The notes: generated by a model from the sequence alone, not told the origin. Numbered from the stretch's first letter, positions 17,015 to 25,476 are shown. The stretch: DNA of 64,000 bases from Natrarchaeobius halalkaliphilus (GCF_003841485.1 NZ_REFY01000003.1:124001-188000), one strand, 5' to 3'. Program-made: numbers and translations.

Positions 17015-17293
17015 TTACTCTTCGTCCGACGCCACTTCGTCCGACGTCAGGTCGCTCGCTTCGAGTTCGCCCGCCAGAAAGCGCTCGCCACGCTCCGTAA
17101 TGGCGTACATGCCGGTCGTGTACTTCTTCAAAAGTCCGTGCTCGGTCAACTGGCGGCACCGGTGGGCCGCGTACGGCCCGCGACAGATCCCTTCCTCGTC
17201 GATGTGCGTCGGTGAGAAGACGTCGTCCGATCGCATCGCTTCGAGGATAGCTTCGTCGGCGGGATCCATCCACTCCGCGGTGTCGTCGCCCAT
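17015..17293 (-). CDS. small winged-helix DNA-binding protein (PhiH1-repressor type)
   Basis: A 92-residue protein. After MDPADEAILEAM there is a recognition-helix pattern (SPTHIDEEGICRGPYAAHRCRQL) and a wing ending YAITERGERFLAGELEA, the layout of haloarchaeal winged-helix regulators related to the phage PhiH1 repressor. ATG 17293 gives the usual MGDDTAEWMDPADE start; a GTG or ATG further upstream would add a basic extension. It follows menB on the opposite end and could regulate neighbouring genes; target unknown. Confidence 0.8.
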   Translation of the reverse strand: MGDDTAEWMDPADEAILEAMRSDDVFSPTHIDEEGICRGPYAAHRCRQLTEHGLLKKYTTGMYAITERGERFLAGELEASDLTSDEVASDEE

Positions 17294-17372
17294 ACGCTCC
17301 GATAGGCGCTCGCCTTTCAAGTAGAATTCGTTCCGAGCCCGAACTCACTCGAACGGTCGAGCGATCGAACGA

Positions 17373-17537
17373 TTAGGACGGATGTTGGTGGCTGATCTTC
17401 TCCGCGACGATTCCCGGAACCGGCGTCCCACAGTCCGTACACTTCCAGGTGGGCGAAACCGTTCCGGACTCCTTTCGCAGATCCTGCCTGAACTCGAGAA
17501 CCGCACCACAGATGCAGGTGTGCGTCGTCCGCGTCAC
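17373..17537 (-). CDS. 54-residue zinc-ribbon mini-protein
   Basis: A GTG at 17537 overlaps the TGA of the 72-residue gene upstream (GTGA, four bases). The product has two Cys pairs, CIC near the N-terminus and CTDC in WKCTDCGTPVPG, so it is probably a single zinc ribbon. The coding sense is supported by the overlap and by the well-formed ribbon; the longer frame upstream is Arg-rich and antisense-like. Function unknown; it may act with its coupled partner. Confidence 0.65.
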   Translation of the reverse strand: MTRTTHTCICGAVLEFRQDLRKESGTVSPTWKCTDCGTPVPGIVAEKISHQHPS

Positions 17538-17752
17538 GACTCGAGTAAGCCGAGTTCCTCCGCGATCAGGTCTGCGATGCGATCTGCAACGTCGGGATCG
17601 ACCTCGGCAACGTCGTCGCCGTCGTGTAACTGCTCGTTGTGTCGCTCGATCGAGTCCGCCAGATCCGACAGCGGAACGCGCGAACCGGTCTCGCACTCGC
17701 CACAGACGATCGGAACCTGCGGATCGCCGTCGTCGGAATCGGGATTCGTCAT
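17534..17752 (-). CDS. 72-residue acidic protein with N-terminal CxxC
   Basis: The protein begins MTNPDSDDGDPQVPIVC with CGEC at ~17-20, then a helix-rich acidic part (LADSIERHNEQLH, VADRIADLIAEELG). Only one CxxC pair is present, so a metal site would need a second chain or the coupled zinc-ribbon protein. It starts at ATG 17752 and overlaps the following gene by four bases. Conserved-type haloarchaeal small protein; function unknown. Confidence 0.7.
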   Translation of the reverse strand: MTNPDSDDGDPQVPIVCGECETGSRVPLSDLADSIERHNEQLHDGDDVAEVDPDVADRIADLIAEELGLLES

Positions 17753-17855
17753 CCTCGAATCCTCCGTTAGCGAACGGCAAAAACGTACCTGGTTCGTTTT
17801 CGACGCTGCTCCGATTCGACCCGGACGGTTCCCGAAGTCCCGGAAATCCCCGCTC

Positions 17856-18842
17856 TCAGACCGTTCGCTTCGTGAGGGCGACGATCAAAAGAGAGACGAC
17901 CACAGCCAGGACGCCGAACCCGGGCGTTGGATCGATTCCGTCGTTAGCGGATTCGTTTCGCTCGCGTTCGGTTTCGCTCTCCTGGCCGGTTTCCGCCGCG
18001 TCGTCGGATTCGAAGTCGCTACTCGAATCGATCCCGTCGTGGCCCAGGCTGATTCCGTCGTCGCTCGTGTCTCCGTTCGCGCCACCTCCCTCGAGTTGAA
18101 GCACGACGACGGCCTGGCCGTGGGATCCGTCGGGGTGGTAAGTCCAGCCTCCGGCTTCCTCGTAGGGACGGGCGTCCGCGATCGGATCGACGTCGGTGTC
18201 CCAGGCCTCGTGTGCTTGCTGAACGTAGCCGACCAGCTCGATCCGATCAGCGTGTTCTCCGTCGATCTCCGCCGGACCGTACTCGACGGTCGCGTTCTCG
18301 GTCAGACCGTGCATCTCGATGCAGTGTGAGTCGAGGTATCCGTCTCCCTGTGGCAGATTCGACTCCGTTCCGAACTGATCGGCATCCAGTGGCCGATCGT
18401 AGTGCTGGGTCAGGGGATACTCGACCGTCATCGGATCGGCGTGGGAGTGCCACTCGAGTTCCTCGCCGGTCGCCACCGTGACGGTCGTGTTCGGGACGGT
18501 TTCTCCGACGATCGATTCGCCGGCTTCGTTGACCAGCGTGACACAGAGCTTTCCGGAGCCGTCGCCCAGATACGGCGTTCGATACTCGTCCCGGGGGTTG
18601 ACGTAACTAATCCAGCTTCCGTCGTCCGCCCCGGCCTCGAAGTACGGATCGCCCTCGTCTGGAACCGGTTCGGTGTATGCCTCCTCCGAGACCGTATCCG
18701 AGGACTCTTGGACGGTCGAGTGGCTTGCCGGCGTCGGTGCGGCTGTCGTCACACCTCCCGCGGCGACAGCGCTTACACCGACCGACCCGACCAGTAGCAA
18801 TACGAGCGCTCCAGTCAGAACCGACCGTCGCGATTCAGACAT
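17856..18842 (-). CDS. secreted protein with PGF-CTERM anchor, function unknown
   Basis: A 328-residue protein with a Sec-type signal (SVLTGALVLLLVGSVGVSAVAAG), a folded region of ~200 residues containing DGSWISYVNP, ELEWHSHADPMTVEYP and a paired-Cys pattern (KLCVTL ... DSHCIEMHG) that could form a disulfide, then an acidic Ser/Glu linker and a PTPGFGVLAVVVSLL helix with KRT tail, the archaeosortase sorting signal. ATG 18842 is chosen because it begins right before the signal segment. Surface-anchored; no enzyme family recognised. Confidence 0.75.
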   Translation of the reverse strand: MSESRRSVLTGALVLLLVGSVGVSAVAAGGVTTAAPTPASHSTVQESSDTVSEEAYTEPVPDEGDPYFEAGADDGSWISYVNPRDEYRTPYLGDGSGKLCVTLVNEAGESIVGETVPNTTVTVATGEELEWHSHADPMTVEYPLTQHYDRPLDADQFGTESNLPQGDGYLDSHCIEMHGLTENATVEYGPAEIDGEHADRIELVGYVQQAHEAWDTDVDPIADARPYEEAGGWTYHPDGSHGQAVVVLQLEGGGANGDTSDDGISLGHDGIDSSSDFESDDAAETGQESETERERNESANDGIDPTPGFGVLAVVVSLLIVALTKRTV

Positions 18843-19300
18843 GACGACCTCCGAACCTCCCTCGACCATCGACCCTCGAGCGCGCTCGATGGGGACTTAA
18901 CTGCGTTCGCCGGTGACTCGAGTGTGCGGTCGTCCGTGACTCGAGTGCGTTCGTCTCGAGCAGGTGTTTCAGGGACGGACCGTTCGAAGACGGTGACTGT
19001 CGTCGTCGAATACCTGTCATTGAAATTGAGTACCTGGGATACCGTCTTCGGTATGAGTCCCCTTCCACGGAGTATGATATCGTTACCGGGGAGACGAGCG
19101 CAGTACTGACCCGAAATATCGATCACAGCGGTGTTCGAGGTGTCGATTACAGGCTAGGTCCCGCCACTCGGGAATCGTCGCCTTTCAGGGTGTGGAGAGT
19201 CCAAAGTGGTGAACCTGTATGGGTTCGGGTTTGAATCGGAGTAAGTCGATCGTTCTTTCGTTCGACCGCTGCGACTTCCGTGGTCCGAATCGGTCAGCCG

Positions 19301-19336
19301 ATTGCTGCCGCTCGCGGATTTACTCGTGGCAGCAAT
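19301..19336. repeat. 9-base inverted repeat abutting the displaced tRNA 3' end
   Basis: ATTGCTGCC at 19301-19309 is matched by GGCAGCAAT at 19328-19336, separated by 18 bases. The right arm ends on the base that corresponds to the discriminator position of the displaced tRNA fragment. It could be a recombinase binding site or a small hairpin. Confidence 0.6.
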
Positions 19337-19377
19337 GTGCGGGACCGGATTCGAACCGGCGGACCCTTACGGGACAG
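19336..19377 (-). repeat. displaced 3' end of tRNA-Leu (att-like direct repeat)
   Basis: This 42-base stretch matches the 3' end of the intact tRNA-Leu gene (21973-22014) at 40 of 42 positions, in the same orientation, starting exactly at the discriminator base and including the 3' acceptor strand, the T arm and the variable arm. Duplication of a tRNA 3' end is the signature of tyrosine-recombinase integration. It lacks the 5' half, so it is not a tRNA gene. Confidence 0.8.
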
Positions 19378-19432
19378 GATTTGACCCGGTTGACGTAAGA
19401 ACAATGTAACAGGGTCAGTTTTCCTGTCCCGT
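19369..19432. repeat. large stem-loop built on the end of the displaced tRNA fragment
   Basis: ACGGGACAGGA at 19369-19379 is perfectly complementary to TCCTGTCCCGT at 19422-19432. A second inner pair, TGACCC (19382-19387) with GGGTCA (19412-19417), extends the stem. The outer arm includes the tRNA-derived sequence, so an inverted copy of that piece lies ~50 bases away. It could be an arm-type integrase site, an origin-like hairpin or a terminator. Confidence 0.6.
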
Positions 19433-19650
19433 ACCAGTTTAGTATCTGAACTGCAGGACAGATAACCTTCATTGACTTTCAAAACAAGATCGAACGCTCT
19501 TGTGTAAACTGGCGGAATAGTGCGTTAACAAGCCATACTGTCTTCCATATTACGGGCTGAGACGCCGGACACATGCGAATGGCGAATACTCGTCGGGTTG
19601 TTCGAGCCAGTTCCGCTGTACTACAGAAGAGCGAACGAAACAACAGTTGG

Positions 19651-19745
19651 TGAACTACCCTCCCCTACTCGCTTACGGCTGACGCCGTTCGCTCCTTGAG
19701 GAGAGGGCTTCCTGCTTCCACTGTGAGTTTCAGTGTGGCCCTGCG
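19651..19745. mobile_element. possible IS200/IS605-type terminal remnant
   Basis: TGAACTACCCTCCCCT followed by GAGGAGAGGGCTTCCTGCTTCC resembles the hairpin-bearing ends I recall for haloarchaeal IS200/IS605 and TnpB-type elements. CCCTCCCCT (19658-19666) pairs with AGGAGAGGG (19699-19707) with one mismatch. No transposase or TnpB frame is present, so at most a decayed end remains. The call is from memory of such ends and is tentative. Confidence 0.35.
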
Positions 19746-19782
19746 AATAGGAGTGCAGAATTCTTCAATTGATGGCGATACA

Positions 19783-19790
19783 TTTATATA
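19783..19790 (+). promoter_or_regulatory. TATA box of the thermosome gene
   Basis: TTTATATA in an otherwise GC-rich genome, centred ~30 bases before the ATG at 19817. Transcription would start only a few bases before the ATG, giving a nearly leaderless mRNA. Confidence 0.75.
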
Positions 19791-19816
19791 GAACCGCTAT
19801 CAATTCGGTTGTTGTT

Positions 19817-21511
19817 ATGGCAGAGCAAATGGGCAACCAGCCGATGGTCGTCATGTCCGAGGAGAGCCAGCGCACCTCGGGCGATGATGCACAGTCAATG
19901 AACATTACTGCCGGAAAAGCCGTCGCGGAGGCAGCCCGAACGACGCTCGGTCCCAAGGGGATGGACAAGATGCTCGTCGGCTCGACGGGCGGCGTCGTTG
20001 TGACGAATGATGGGGTCACGATCCTCAAAGAGATGGAGATCGAGCACCCGGCCGCCAACATGATCGTCGAGGTCGCTGAGACGCAGGAAGAGGAAGTCAG
20101 CGACGGCACCACCTCCGCTGTCGTCATCGGCGGTGAATTGCTCGATCAGGCTGAGGGTCTCCTTGACCAGGACGTGCACGCGACGTCCGTAGAACAAGGC
20201 TACCGCCAGGCCGCCGAGAAAGCAAAGCAGATTGTTGAGGAGATGGCGATCGACGTTGACGCTGACGATACTGAAATCTTACAGCAGATTGCCGCCACGG
20301 CGATGACTGGGAAAGGCGCAGAGGGGGCCAAAGATCGCTTGGCTGAACTTATTGTCAGCGCCGCCAGCAGCGTCGCTGCCGATGGCCGAGTCGAAACGGA
20401 CAACATCAAAGTCGAGAAGGTTGTCGGTGGTGCAACCGAGGACTCAGAACTTATCGAGGGAGTTGTTGTCGATAAGGAACGGGTCAACGAGAATATGCCG
20501 TATTTCGCTGAAGAGGCCAACGTCGCGGTGCTCGACGACGCTCTCGAAGTTAAGGAGACGGAGGTTGATACCGAAGTCAACGTTACCGATCCCGACCAAC
20601 TCCAGCAATTCCTCGACCAGGAAGAGGAGCAGCTCCGTGAAATGGTCGATACGGTTGCTGACGCCGGAGCAGACGTTGTCTTCGCACAGGACGGTATTGA
20701 CGACATGGCTCAGCAGTTCCTCGCAGATGAAGGGATCATAGCGGTGCGCCGCACCAAATCCAGTGACGCCGAACAGATCGCTCGTGCAACTGGGGCCCGC
20801 ATCGTCGGCAACGTCACCGACATCACCGTCGACGATCTCGGCAGTGCTGGTTCCGTGTCACAGCAGGATGTCGCTGGCAGTCAGCAGATCGTCGTCGAAG
20901 ATGTCGAGGACGCCAAGTCCGTCACGCTGTTGCTGCGGGGAGGGACTGAGCACGTCGTCGACGAAGTCGAACGCGCGGTTGAGGACAGCCTCGGCGTCGT
21001 CAGCGTCACGCTCGACGAAGGCAAGGCATTGCCCGGCGGTGGCGCTCCAGAGACCTACCTGGCACTCGAACTGCGCGATTACGCCGACAGCGTCGGTGGC
21101 CGCGAGCAACTGGCCGTCGAAGCCTTCGCCGATGCTCTTGAAATCATCCCGCGCACACTTGCCGAGAACGGCGGACTCGATCCGATCGACTCCCTGGTCG
21201 AACTGCGGAGCCAGCACGACGCCGGGAATACGGTAGCTGGACTCAACGCCTACACCGGAGACGCCATTAACATGGATACAGAAGGCGTCTATGAACCACT
21301 CCGTGTCAAGACCCAGGCGATCGAATCGGCCACTGAGGCGGCCGTCATGCTCCTGCGCATTGACGATGTCATCGCAGCTGGCGATCTGAAAGGCGGTCAG
21401 GTCGACAGTGATGATGACGACGACGCCGGCGGCCCGCCTGCCGGTGGTCCCGGCGGCGGAATGGGTGGCGGTATGGGAGGCATGGGTGGCGGTATGGGCG
21501 GGATGATGTGA
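19817..21511 (+). CDS. ths: thermosome subunit (group II chaperonin, CCT family)
   Basis: A 564-residue group II chaperonin. Equatorial motifs are present: [15 protein letters not shown], the ATP-binding [17 protein letters not shown], the catalytic Asp in [11 protein letters not shown], and the C-terminal nucleotide region [14 protein letters not shown]. The tail is a Gly/Met repeat ([11 protein letters not shown]) typical of haloarchaeal Cct proteins. It folds cytosolic proteins as an octameric double ring. ATG 19817 matches the strong TATA box; the longer frame would start inside the promoter. It is alone between tRNA-Leu and its displaced 3' end. Codon third positions include more A/T than in the neighbours, suggesting transfer or a distinct history. 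Confidence 0.97.
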   Translation: MAEQMGNQPMVVMSEESQRTSGDDAQSMNITAGKAVAEAARTTLGPKGMDKMLVGSTGGVVVTNDGVTILKEMEIEHPAANMIVEVAETQEEEVSDGTTSAVVIGGELLDQAEGLLDQDVHATSVEQGYRQAAEKAKQIVEEMAIDVDADDTEILQQIAATAMTGKGAEGAKDRLAELIVSAASSVAADGRVETDNIKVEKVVGGATEDSELIEGVVVDKERVNENMPYFAEEANVAVLDDALEVKETEVDTEVNVTDPDQLQQFLDQEEEQLREMVDTVADAGADVVFAQDGIDDMAQQFLADEGIIAVRRTKSSDAEQIARATGARIVGNVTDITVDDLGSAGSVSQQDVAGSQQIVVEDVEDAKSVTLLLRGGTEHVVDEVERAVEDSLGVVSVTLDEGKALPGGGAPETYLALELRDYADSVGGREQLAVEAFADALEIIPRTLAENGGLDPIDSLVELRSQHDAGNTVAGLNAYTGDAINMDTEGVYEPLRVKTQAIESATEAAVMLLRIDDVIAAGDLKGGQVDSDDDDDAGGPPAGGPGGGMGGGMGGMGGGMGGMM

Positions 21512-21633
21512 GTTCCACCAAGTAACGGAACAGCATACGATTGAGGGCACTCGGCTGCACGTCGAATACAAATCCCTCTTACGTCGTCGCCAAACTGCCA
21601 ACTGATTTCCTTTGTATCGTACTGTGACCCCCC

Positions 21634-21660
21634 CTCACAATGGGAGGTGTCATTTGTGAG
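21634..21660. repeat. short inverted repeat downstream of the thermosome gene
   Basis: CTCACAA (21634-21640) pairs with TTGTGAG (21654-21660) around 13 bases; a weaker outer CTGTG/CACAG pair extends it. It could form a transcript-end hairpin or be part of a decayed element. Confidence 0.4.
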
Positions 21661-21860
21661 ACACAGAGCTGCCTGTCATCGTATCTGCTTCATACGGTAC
21701 TGTTGGCATGTGAGCTCTCAGCCCATCGGTTATAGTACAATCTGGGTTCGGTATGTCGCCTACCCCATTATTACGTCACAGTCCTTCAGCGCCGCTTTGG
21801 GTCTTCTTATTGATCATGATCTTATTTAGTGAAAATAGCGAGACGAAACGGAAATGGGAT

Positions 21861-21884
21861 AGTACGCGGGGCCGGATTCGAACC
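21861..21884 (-). repeat. second partial copy of the tRNA-Leu 3' end
   Basis: Twenty-two of 24 bases match the tRNA-Leu 3' flank, acceptor and T-arm region (21971-21994), same orientation, 110 bases away. It lacks the rest of the tRNA. It may record an earlier integration or an aberrant duplication. Confidence 0.55.
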
Positions 21885-21972
21885 TCGCCGAGACGATCAC
21901 CCACGCTCCGCTCGGGTGCGCGACTCGTCTGGTTCGAATTGGTGCCTACTCCTCCGTCGCTTCGCTCCTCAG

Positions 21973-22057
21973 TGCGCGGGACCGGATTCGAACCGGCGGA
22001 CCCCTACGGGACAGCGTCCTAAGCGCTGCGCCGTTGGCCTAGCTTGGCTACCCGCGC
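21973..22057 (-). tRNA. tRNA-Leu (anticodon UAG)
   Basis: An 85-base class II tRNA on the minus strand. The 7-base acceptor stem GCGCGGG pairs with CCCGCGC, the D arm is GCCAAGCTAGGCC, and the anticodon stem-loop CAGCG-CTTAGGA-CGCTG gives anticodon UAG, reading CUA. A long variable arm (TCCCGTAGGGGTCC) is followed by the T arm GCCGGTTCGAATCCGGT and discriminator A. CCA is not encoded. No intron is seen. Its 3' end is the one copied at 19336-19377. Confidence 0.95.
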
Positions 22058-22176
22058 GCACACTGTGGTTTCTGCGATTCGAGTATGAAGGTGTCGATCC
22101 ACGACCTTCCCGAGCCACCGGTCGCGCGCGTTACAAGTGGTCGACGACGACCCGACGACAACCGAGTGCCGTCCGG

Positions 22177-23676
22177 TTAGCTGCTATCCGGCGAGTAGTT
22201 CGGTGCTTCGTCGGTAATCACTACGTCGTGGGCGTGACTCTCGGCCTGGCCGGCCGAAGAGACGCGGACGAACTCAGAGCGCGTTTTGAACTCGGGAATC
22301 GTTCCCGCACCGACGTAGCCCATCCCCGACTGCATTCCGCCCGCTAGTTGGTGCAGTTCGGATCGAAGCGTTCCCTTGAACGGCGTCGCGGCTTCGACGC
22401 CTTCGGGAACGTACTCGTCGTCGTCGGGCTCCTCTTTGAGATAGCGATCACTGTCGCCGGATTTCATCGCGCCGACCGATCCCATCCCCCGATACTGCTT
22501 GTACTTCTTGCCGTTCATCGTGACGACTCGGCCGGGTGCCTCGTCGGTACCCGCGAAATACGATCCGAGCATGACCGCGTCGGCACCCGCGGCGATCGCC
22601 TTGATCGCGTCGCCGGAGTATCGGATTCCGCCGTCCGCGATGACGGGCACGCCGTGCTCGCTCGCCACGTCCGCGACCTGCGCGACGGCCGTGATCTGGG
22701 GCATCCCCGATCCGGAGACGACGCGGGTCGTACAGATCGATCCCGGTCCGATACCGACTTTGATCCCGTCCGCGAAATCGACGAGATCCGCCGCAGCCTC
22801 CCGAGTCCCAACGTTTCCGACGACGACATCGGCTTCGACCGCCGCTTTGATCTCTCGAGCGCCCTCGATGACGTTCCGGTTGTGTGCGTGGGCGGTGTCG
22901 ATGAACAGCACGTCAGCGTCGGCGTTGTCGGCCGCTTCGGCGCGATCCAGTTCGAACGGGCTCACCGCGACGCCGAGACGGAGCCGGCCGTCCTCGTCGC
23001 GAACCGCTTCCTTGTACTCGCGGCGCTGGAGGATGCCCTGCATCGTCACCAGGCCGACGAGGAGGTTCTCGTCGTCGACGACCGGAACGCGCTCTATTTT
23101 GTGATCGTACATCAGATCGAAGGCGTCGCGTGCGTCGACGTCCTCGTGGACCGTGATGACCTCGTCCGTCATCGCTTCGGTGACGGGATCGTCTTCGTTG
23201 ACCTCGAGGTGGGGACGGATATCCGTACTCGAGATAATACCGAGTACTTCCCCGCGCGTGTTGACGACCGGTGCGCCACCGACTCCCTCGCGGGCCATCA
23301 GATCGTCGACTTCGCGGACGCTCATCTCCGGGTCCGCGGTGACGACGGAATCGAGCGGAATAATGAGTTCGTCGGCGGTTTTGACGCGTTCGATCTCCTC
23401 GACCATCTCGTCGATGTTCATGTTACGATGGAGGACACCGAGACCGCCGTGGCGGGCCATCGCGGTCGCCATTCCGCTCTCGGTCACCGTGTCCATCGCA
23501 GCCGAGAGGATCGGGACGGAAACTTCGACCGTTTTCGAGACGCGAGAAGTCAGGTCGGCGTCGTCGGGTTCGACGCGGCTCTCTTTGGGTCGAAGGAGAA
23601 CGTCGTCGAACGTCAGCGCTTCCGGTACGTCGAGTTTCGAAGAATATGACCCGTGCTCGGGAACATCGTTCGCCAT
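22177..23676 (-). CDS. guaB: inosine-5'-monophosphate dehydrogenase
   Basis: A 499-residue IMPDH that converts IMP to XMP with NAD in guanine nucleotide synthesis. It has the TIM-barrel start [15 protein letters not shown], then two CBS domains at ~105-225 ([34 protein letters not shown]), NAD-site residues, the catalytic Cys loop [15 protein letters not shown], and the flap region [13 protein letters not shown] 23676 begins [15 protein letters not shown]; upstream frame is Arg-rich. Monocistronic, with tRNA-Leu 120 bases beyond its 3' end. Confidence 0.97.
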   Translation of the reverse strand: MANDVPEHGSYSSKLDVPEALTFDDVLLRPKESRVEPDDADLTSRVSKTVEVSVPILSAAMDTVTESGMATAMARHGGLGVLHRNMNIDEMVEEIERVKTADELIIPLDSVVTADPEMSVREVDDLMAREGVGGAPVVNTRGEVLGIISSTDIRPHLEVNEDDPVTEAMTDEVITVHEDVDARDAFDLMYDHKIERVPVVDDENLLVGLVTMQGILQRREYKEAVRDEDGRLRLGVAVSPFELDRAEAADNADADVLFIDTAHAHNRNVIEGAREIKAAVEADVVVGNVGTREAAADLVDFADGIKVGIGPGSICTTRVVSGSGMPQITAVAQVADVASEHGVPVIADGGIRYSGDAIKAIAAGADAVMLGSYFAGTDEAPGRVVTMNGKKYKQYRGMGSVGAMKSGDSDRYLKEEPDDDEYVPEGVEAATPFKGTLRSELHQLAGGMQSGMGYVGAGTIPEFKTRSEFVRVSSAGQAESHAHDVVITDEAPNYSPDSS

Positions 23677-23783
23677 GTAAACCGTCCGAAGCCGCGAGCA
23701 AAAAGCGTTGCGAGATAGAAAGCGGATTCGACCGCGTGACGCGGCCGTCAAGGATCGTCATGCGAGCGCATTCGCCCGATCCG

Positions 23784-23912
23784 TCACGGCGAGTCGTTGT
23801 CGAACTGATCCATGGAATACCGGCTGTGGCAGTTGTGACACTGATATCCTCCGTCGATGTGCTCGTAGAGTCGCTCTCCACACTGCTGACAGCGGCCGTA
23901 CGGGTAATTCAT
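23784..23912 (-). CDS. 42-residue zinc-finger mini-protein
   Basis: A short minus-strand frame from ATG 23912 to TGA 23784 gives [19 protein letters not shown] followed by a second pair CHNC and an acidic end. The two CxxC pairs ~13 residues apart and the aromatic spacing (GGYQCHNC) form a classic zinc ribbon. It is divergent from the DUF309 gene with 57 bases between starts. Such haloarchaeal zinc-finger micro-proteins are usually missed by gene finders; the role is unknown. Confidence 0.7.
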   Translation of the reverse strand: MNYPYGRCQQCGERLYEHIDGGYQCHNCHSRYSMDQFDNDSP

Positions 23913-23969
23913 CTGACCGATACCTGGAACGCGAGTGGATTAAGTTCTCCGGCCGCCGTCTCTTACGGT

Positions 23970-24458
23970 ATGGACGATCACACTCGCGATCCGAGCGTCG
24001 ATCCGCCGCCGACTGGTGATCCGACGGGGTGGCTCGAGGCGAAAGGGCGCTGGGAGCACGCGACGCTTCGACGGGCGGTCGTCCACGGCGTCCGGCTGTT
24101 CAACTCGGGGGCCTATCACGAGAGCCACGACTGTTTCGAACTCGAGTGGTACAACTACGGCCGTGGGACGACCGAAAGCGCGTTTCTCCACGGAATGGTT
24201 CAGGTGGCTGCGGGCGCGTACAAACGCTTTGACTTCGAAGACGACGACGGGATGCGATCGCTCTTCGAGACCGCGCTCCAGTATCTGCAGGGAACGCCGA
24301 GGGACTACTACGGCGTCGACGTCCTCCAGGTTCGAACGGTCCTGACGAACGCCATCAATGAGCCGGGCCGAATCGACGGCTGGGACATCCCACTCGACGG
24401 GGAGCGACCGGTCGCCCGTCCGGACGACTACGAATACCTCGACGAACTCGAAGGGTAA
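23970..24458 (+). CDS. DUF309 domain protein
   Basis: A 162-residue protein with the DUF309 pattern: [21 protein letters not shown], where the paired His/Glu residues of the ExxHE-like helix lie, then [16 protein letters not shown] and the later [17 protein letters not shown]309 proteins are all-helical and of unknown function; metal binding through His/Glu is likely but unproven. ATG 23970 sits in a GTATG context and excludes an Arg-rich upstream extension. Single gene. Confidence 0.88.
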   Translation: MDDHTRDPSVDPPPTGDPTGWLEAKGRWEHATLRRAVVHGVRLFNSGAYHESHDCFELEWYNYGRGTTESAFLHGMVQVAAGAYKRFDFEDDDGMRSLFETALQYLQGTPRDYYGVDVLQVRTVLTNAINEPGRIDGWDIPLDGERPVARPDDYEYLDELEG

Positions 24459-24584
24459 CCGGATAGTCCGTGCCGGTCGTCTGCGATCCGACGCCCGCGC
24501 GTCCGGCCGGCGCTCTGGTCGGTCAGACTACCGAACTCGCAAAAGACCGAACGGCATTTGAAGACGTAGCCCAATCTGTACGTA

Positions 24585-25382
24585 ATGAGAGTTGCACAGA
24601 TCGGGTCGGGAACGCCGGAGATTGCAGTCGTTGCGGGCATCCACGGTGACGAGCCCTGTGGGGTTCGCGCCATCGAACGTCTCCTCGATGAGCGCCCGAC
24701 CGTCGAACGTCCCGTCAAACTCGTCGTCGCCAACGAAAAGGCACTCGAGCGTCAGGTCCGATTCGTCGACGTGGATCTGAACCGGGCGTTCCCTGGAGGA
24801 CCGAACGCAGGGACCCACGAAGGTGAACTCGCCCACGAACTGGTCGGGGAGCTCGAAGGGTGCCTGACGTTCTCGATGCACTCGACCCAGAGCCACGCCG
24901 ATCCGTTTGCGATCGTCAATTCAGTCACCGAGACGGCGACGGACCTCGTTCCACAGCTTCCCGTCGCGGCGATGGTCGAGACGAGTAACTTCGCTGAGGG
25001 ACGACTCTTTTCGGAGATCGAAACGATCGAAGTCGAATGCGGGCTGCAAGGATCGGAGACGGCCGCCCAGAACGCAGACCGGTTGACTCGAGCGTTCCTG
25101 ACGGCCGTCGAAGCGCTCCCCGGCGATACGGTCCGACGGGATCTCCCGGTCTACCGCCTCACTGACGTTATCGGCAAGAACCGGGCCGACACGTACGAGG
25201 TGTTCGTCGACAACTTCACCGAGGTCGAACCCGGCGATCCGTTCGCCGCCGCCGACGGAAGTACACAGGTGGCATCGGACTCGTTCTACCCCGTTCTGAT
25301 GTCTCCGAACGGCTACCGTGACGTCTTCGGCTACGCAGCCGAGAAAATCGACGTTCTGACGACGACGCCGACGGCGGATTGA
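24585..25382 (+). CDS. succinylglutamate desuccinylase/aspartoacylase family deacylase
   Basis: A 265-residue zinc carboxypeptidase-fold enzyme. Zinc ligands come from AGIHGDEPCG (His and Glu) and the later SMHSTQSH His. VDLNRAFPGG holds the substrate-binding Asn-Arg, and IEVECGLQG provides the catalytic Glu. The family deacylates N-acyl amino acids or related amides. No arginine-degradation gene is adjacent, so the substrate is open. ATG 24585 in a GTAATG context. The distal ~80 residues form the beta-rich C-terminal domain of the family. Confidence 0.85.
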   Translation: MRVAQIGSGTPEIAVVAGIHGDEPCGVRAIERLLDERPTVERPVKLVVANEKALERQVRFVDVDLNRAFPGGPNAGTHEGELAHELVGELEGCLTFSMHSTQSHADPFAIVNSVTETATDLVPQLPVAAMVETSNFAEGRLFSEIETIEVECGLQGSETAAQNADRLTRAFLTAVEALPGDTVRRDLPVYRLTDVIGKNRADTYEVFVDNFTEVEPGDPFAAADGSTQVASDSFYPVLMSPNGYRDVFGYAAEKIDVLTTTPTAD

Positions 25383-25476
25383 TCCGTCTCGTCCAGATCA
25401 ATTTGGCCGTCCGAGATACGCACAATTTTCCCCGCCGGGGGAGGATTGATACCGCGAGGATCCCTTTCGGTGAGTG

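Larger units (their letters stand above)
18843..19816. other. ~970-base region without a recognisable gene, left end of the tRNA-bounded segment
   Basis: The part up to ~19300 has neighbour-like composition and no credible gene. From 19301 the sequence changes: an inverted repeat, a displaced tRNA-Leu 3' end, a large stem-loop, an AT-richer stretch, a probable insertion-sequence end (19651-19745), then the thermosome promoter. These are listed separately. Open frames in this region lack acidic bias. Confidence 0.55.
21512..21972. other. 461-base gap between the thermosome gene and tRNA-Leu, no gene seen
   Basis: AT-richer than the flanks, with no credible coding frame. It holds an inverted repeat (21634-21660), a weak echo of the palindromic-element end (around 21692), a partial tRNA-3'-like copy (21861-21884) and the tRNA 3' flank. 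Confidence 0.55.

Noticed and set aside
19336-19377. Considered as a functional tRNA gene
   Set aside because: Only the 3' half is present; there is no D arm, anticodon arm or 5' acceptor strand.
21691-21712. TCATACGGTACTGTTGGCA resembles the end of the palindromic elements
   Set aside because: Only about 15 bases match with a gap, no second arm is seen; too weak to count as a fifth copy.
21829-22347. Plus-strand frame reading across tRNA-Leu
   Set aside because: It would translate the antisense of a tRNA gene and lacks coding bias.
22348-23649. 433-codon plus-strand frame opposite guaB
   Set aside because: Antisense of a conserved enzyme; repetitive Arg/Asp/Val content.
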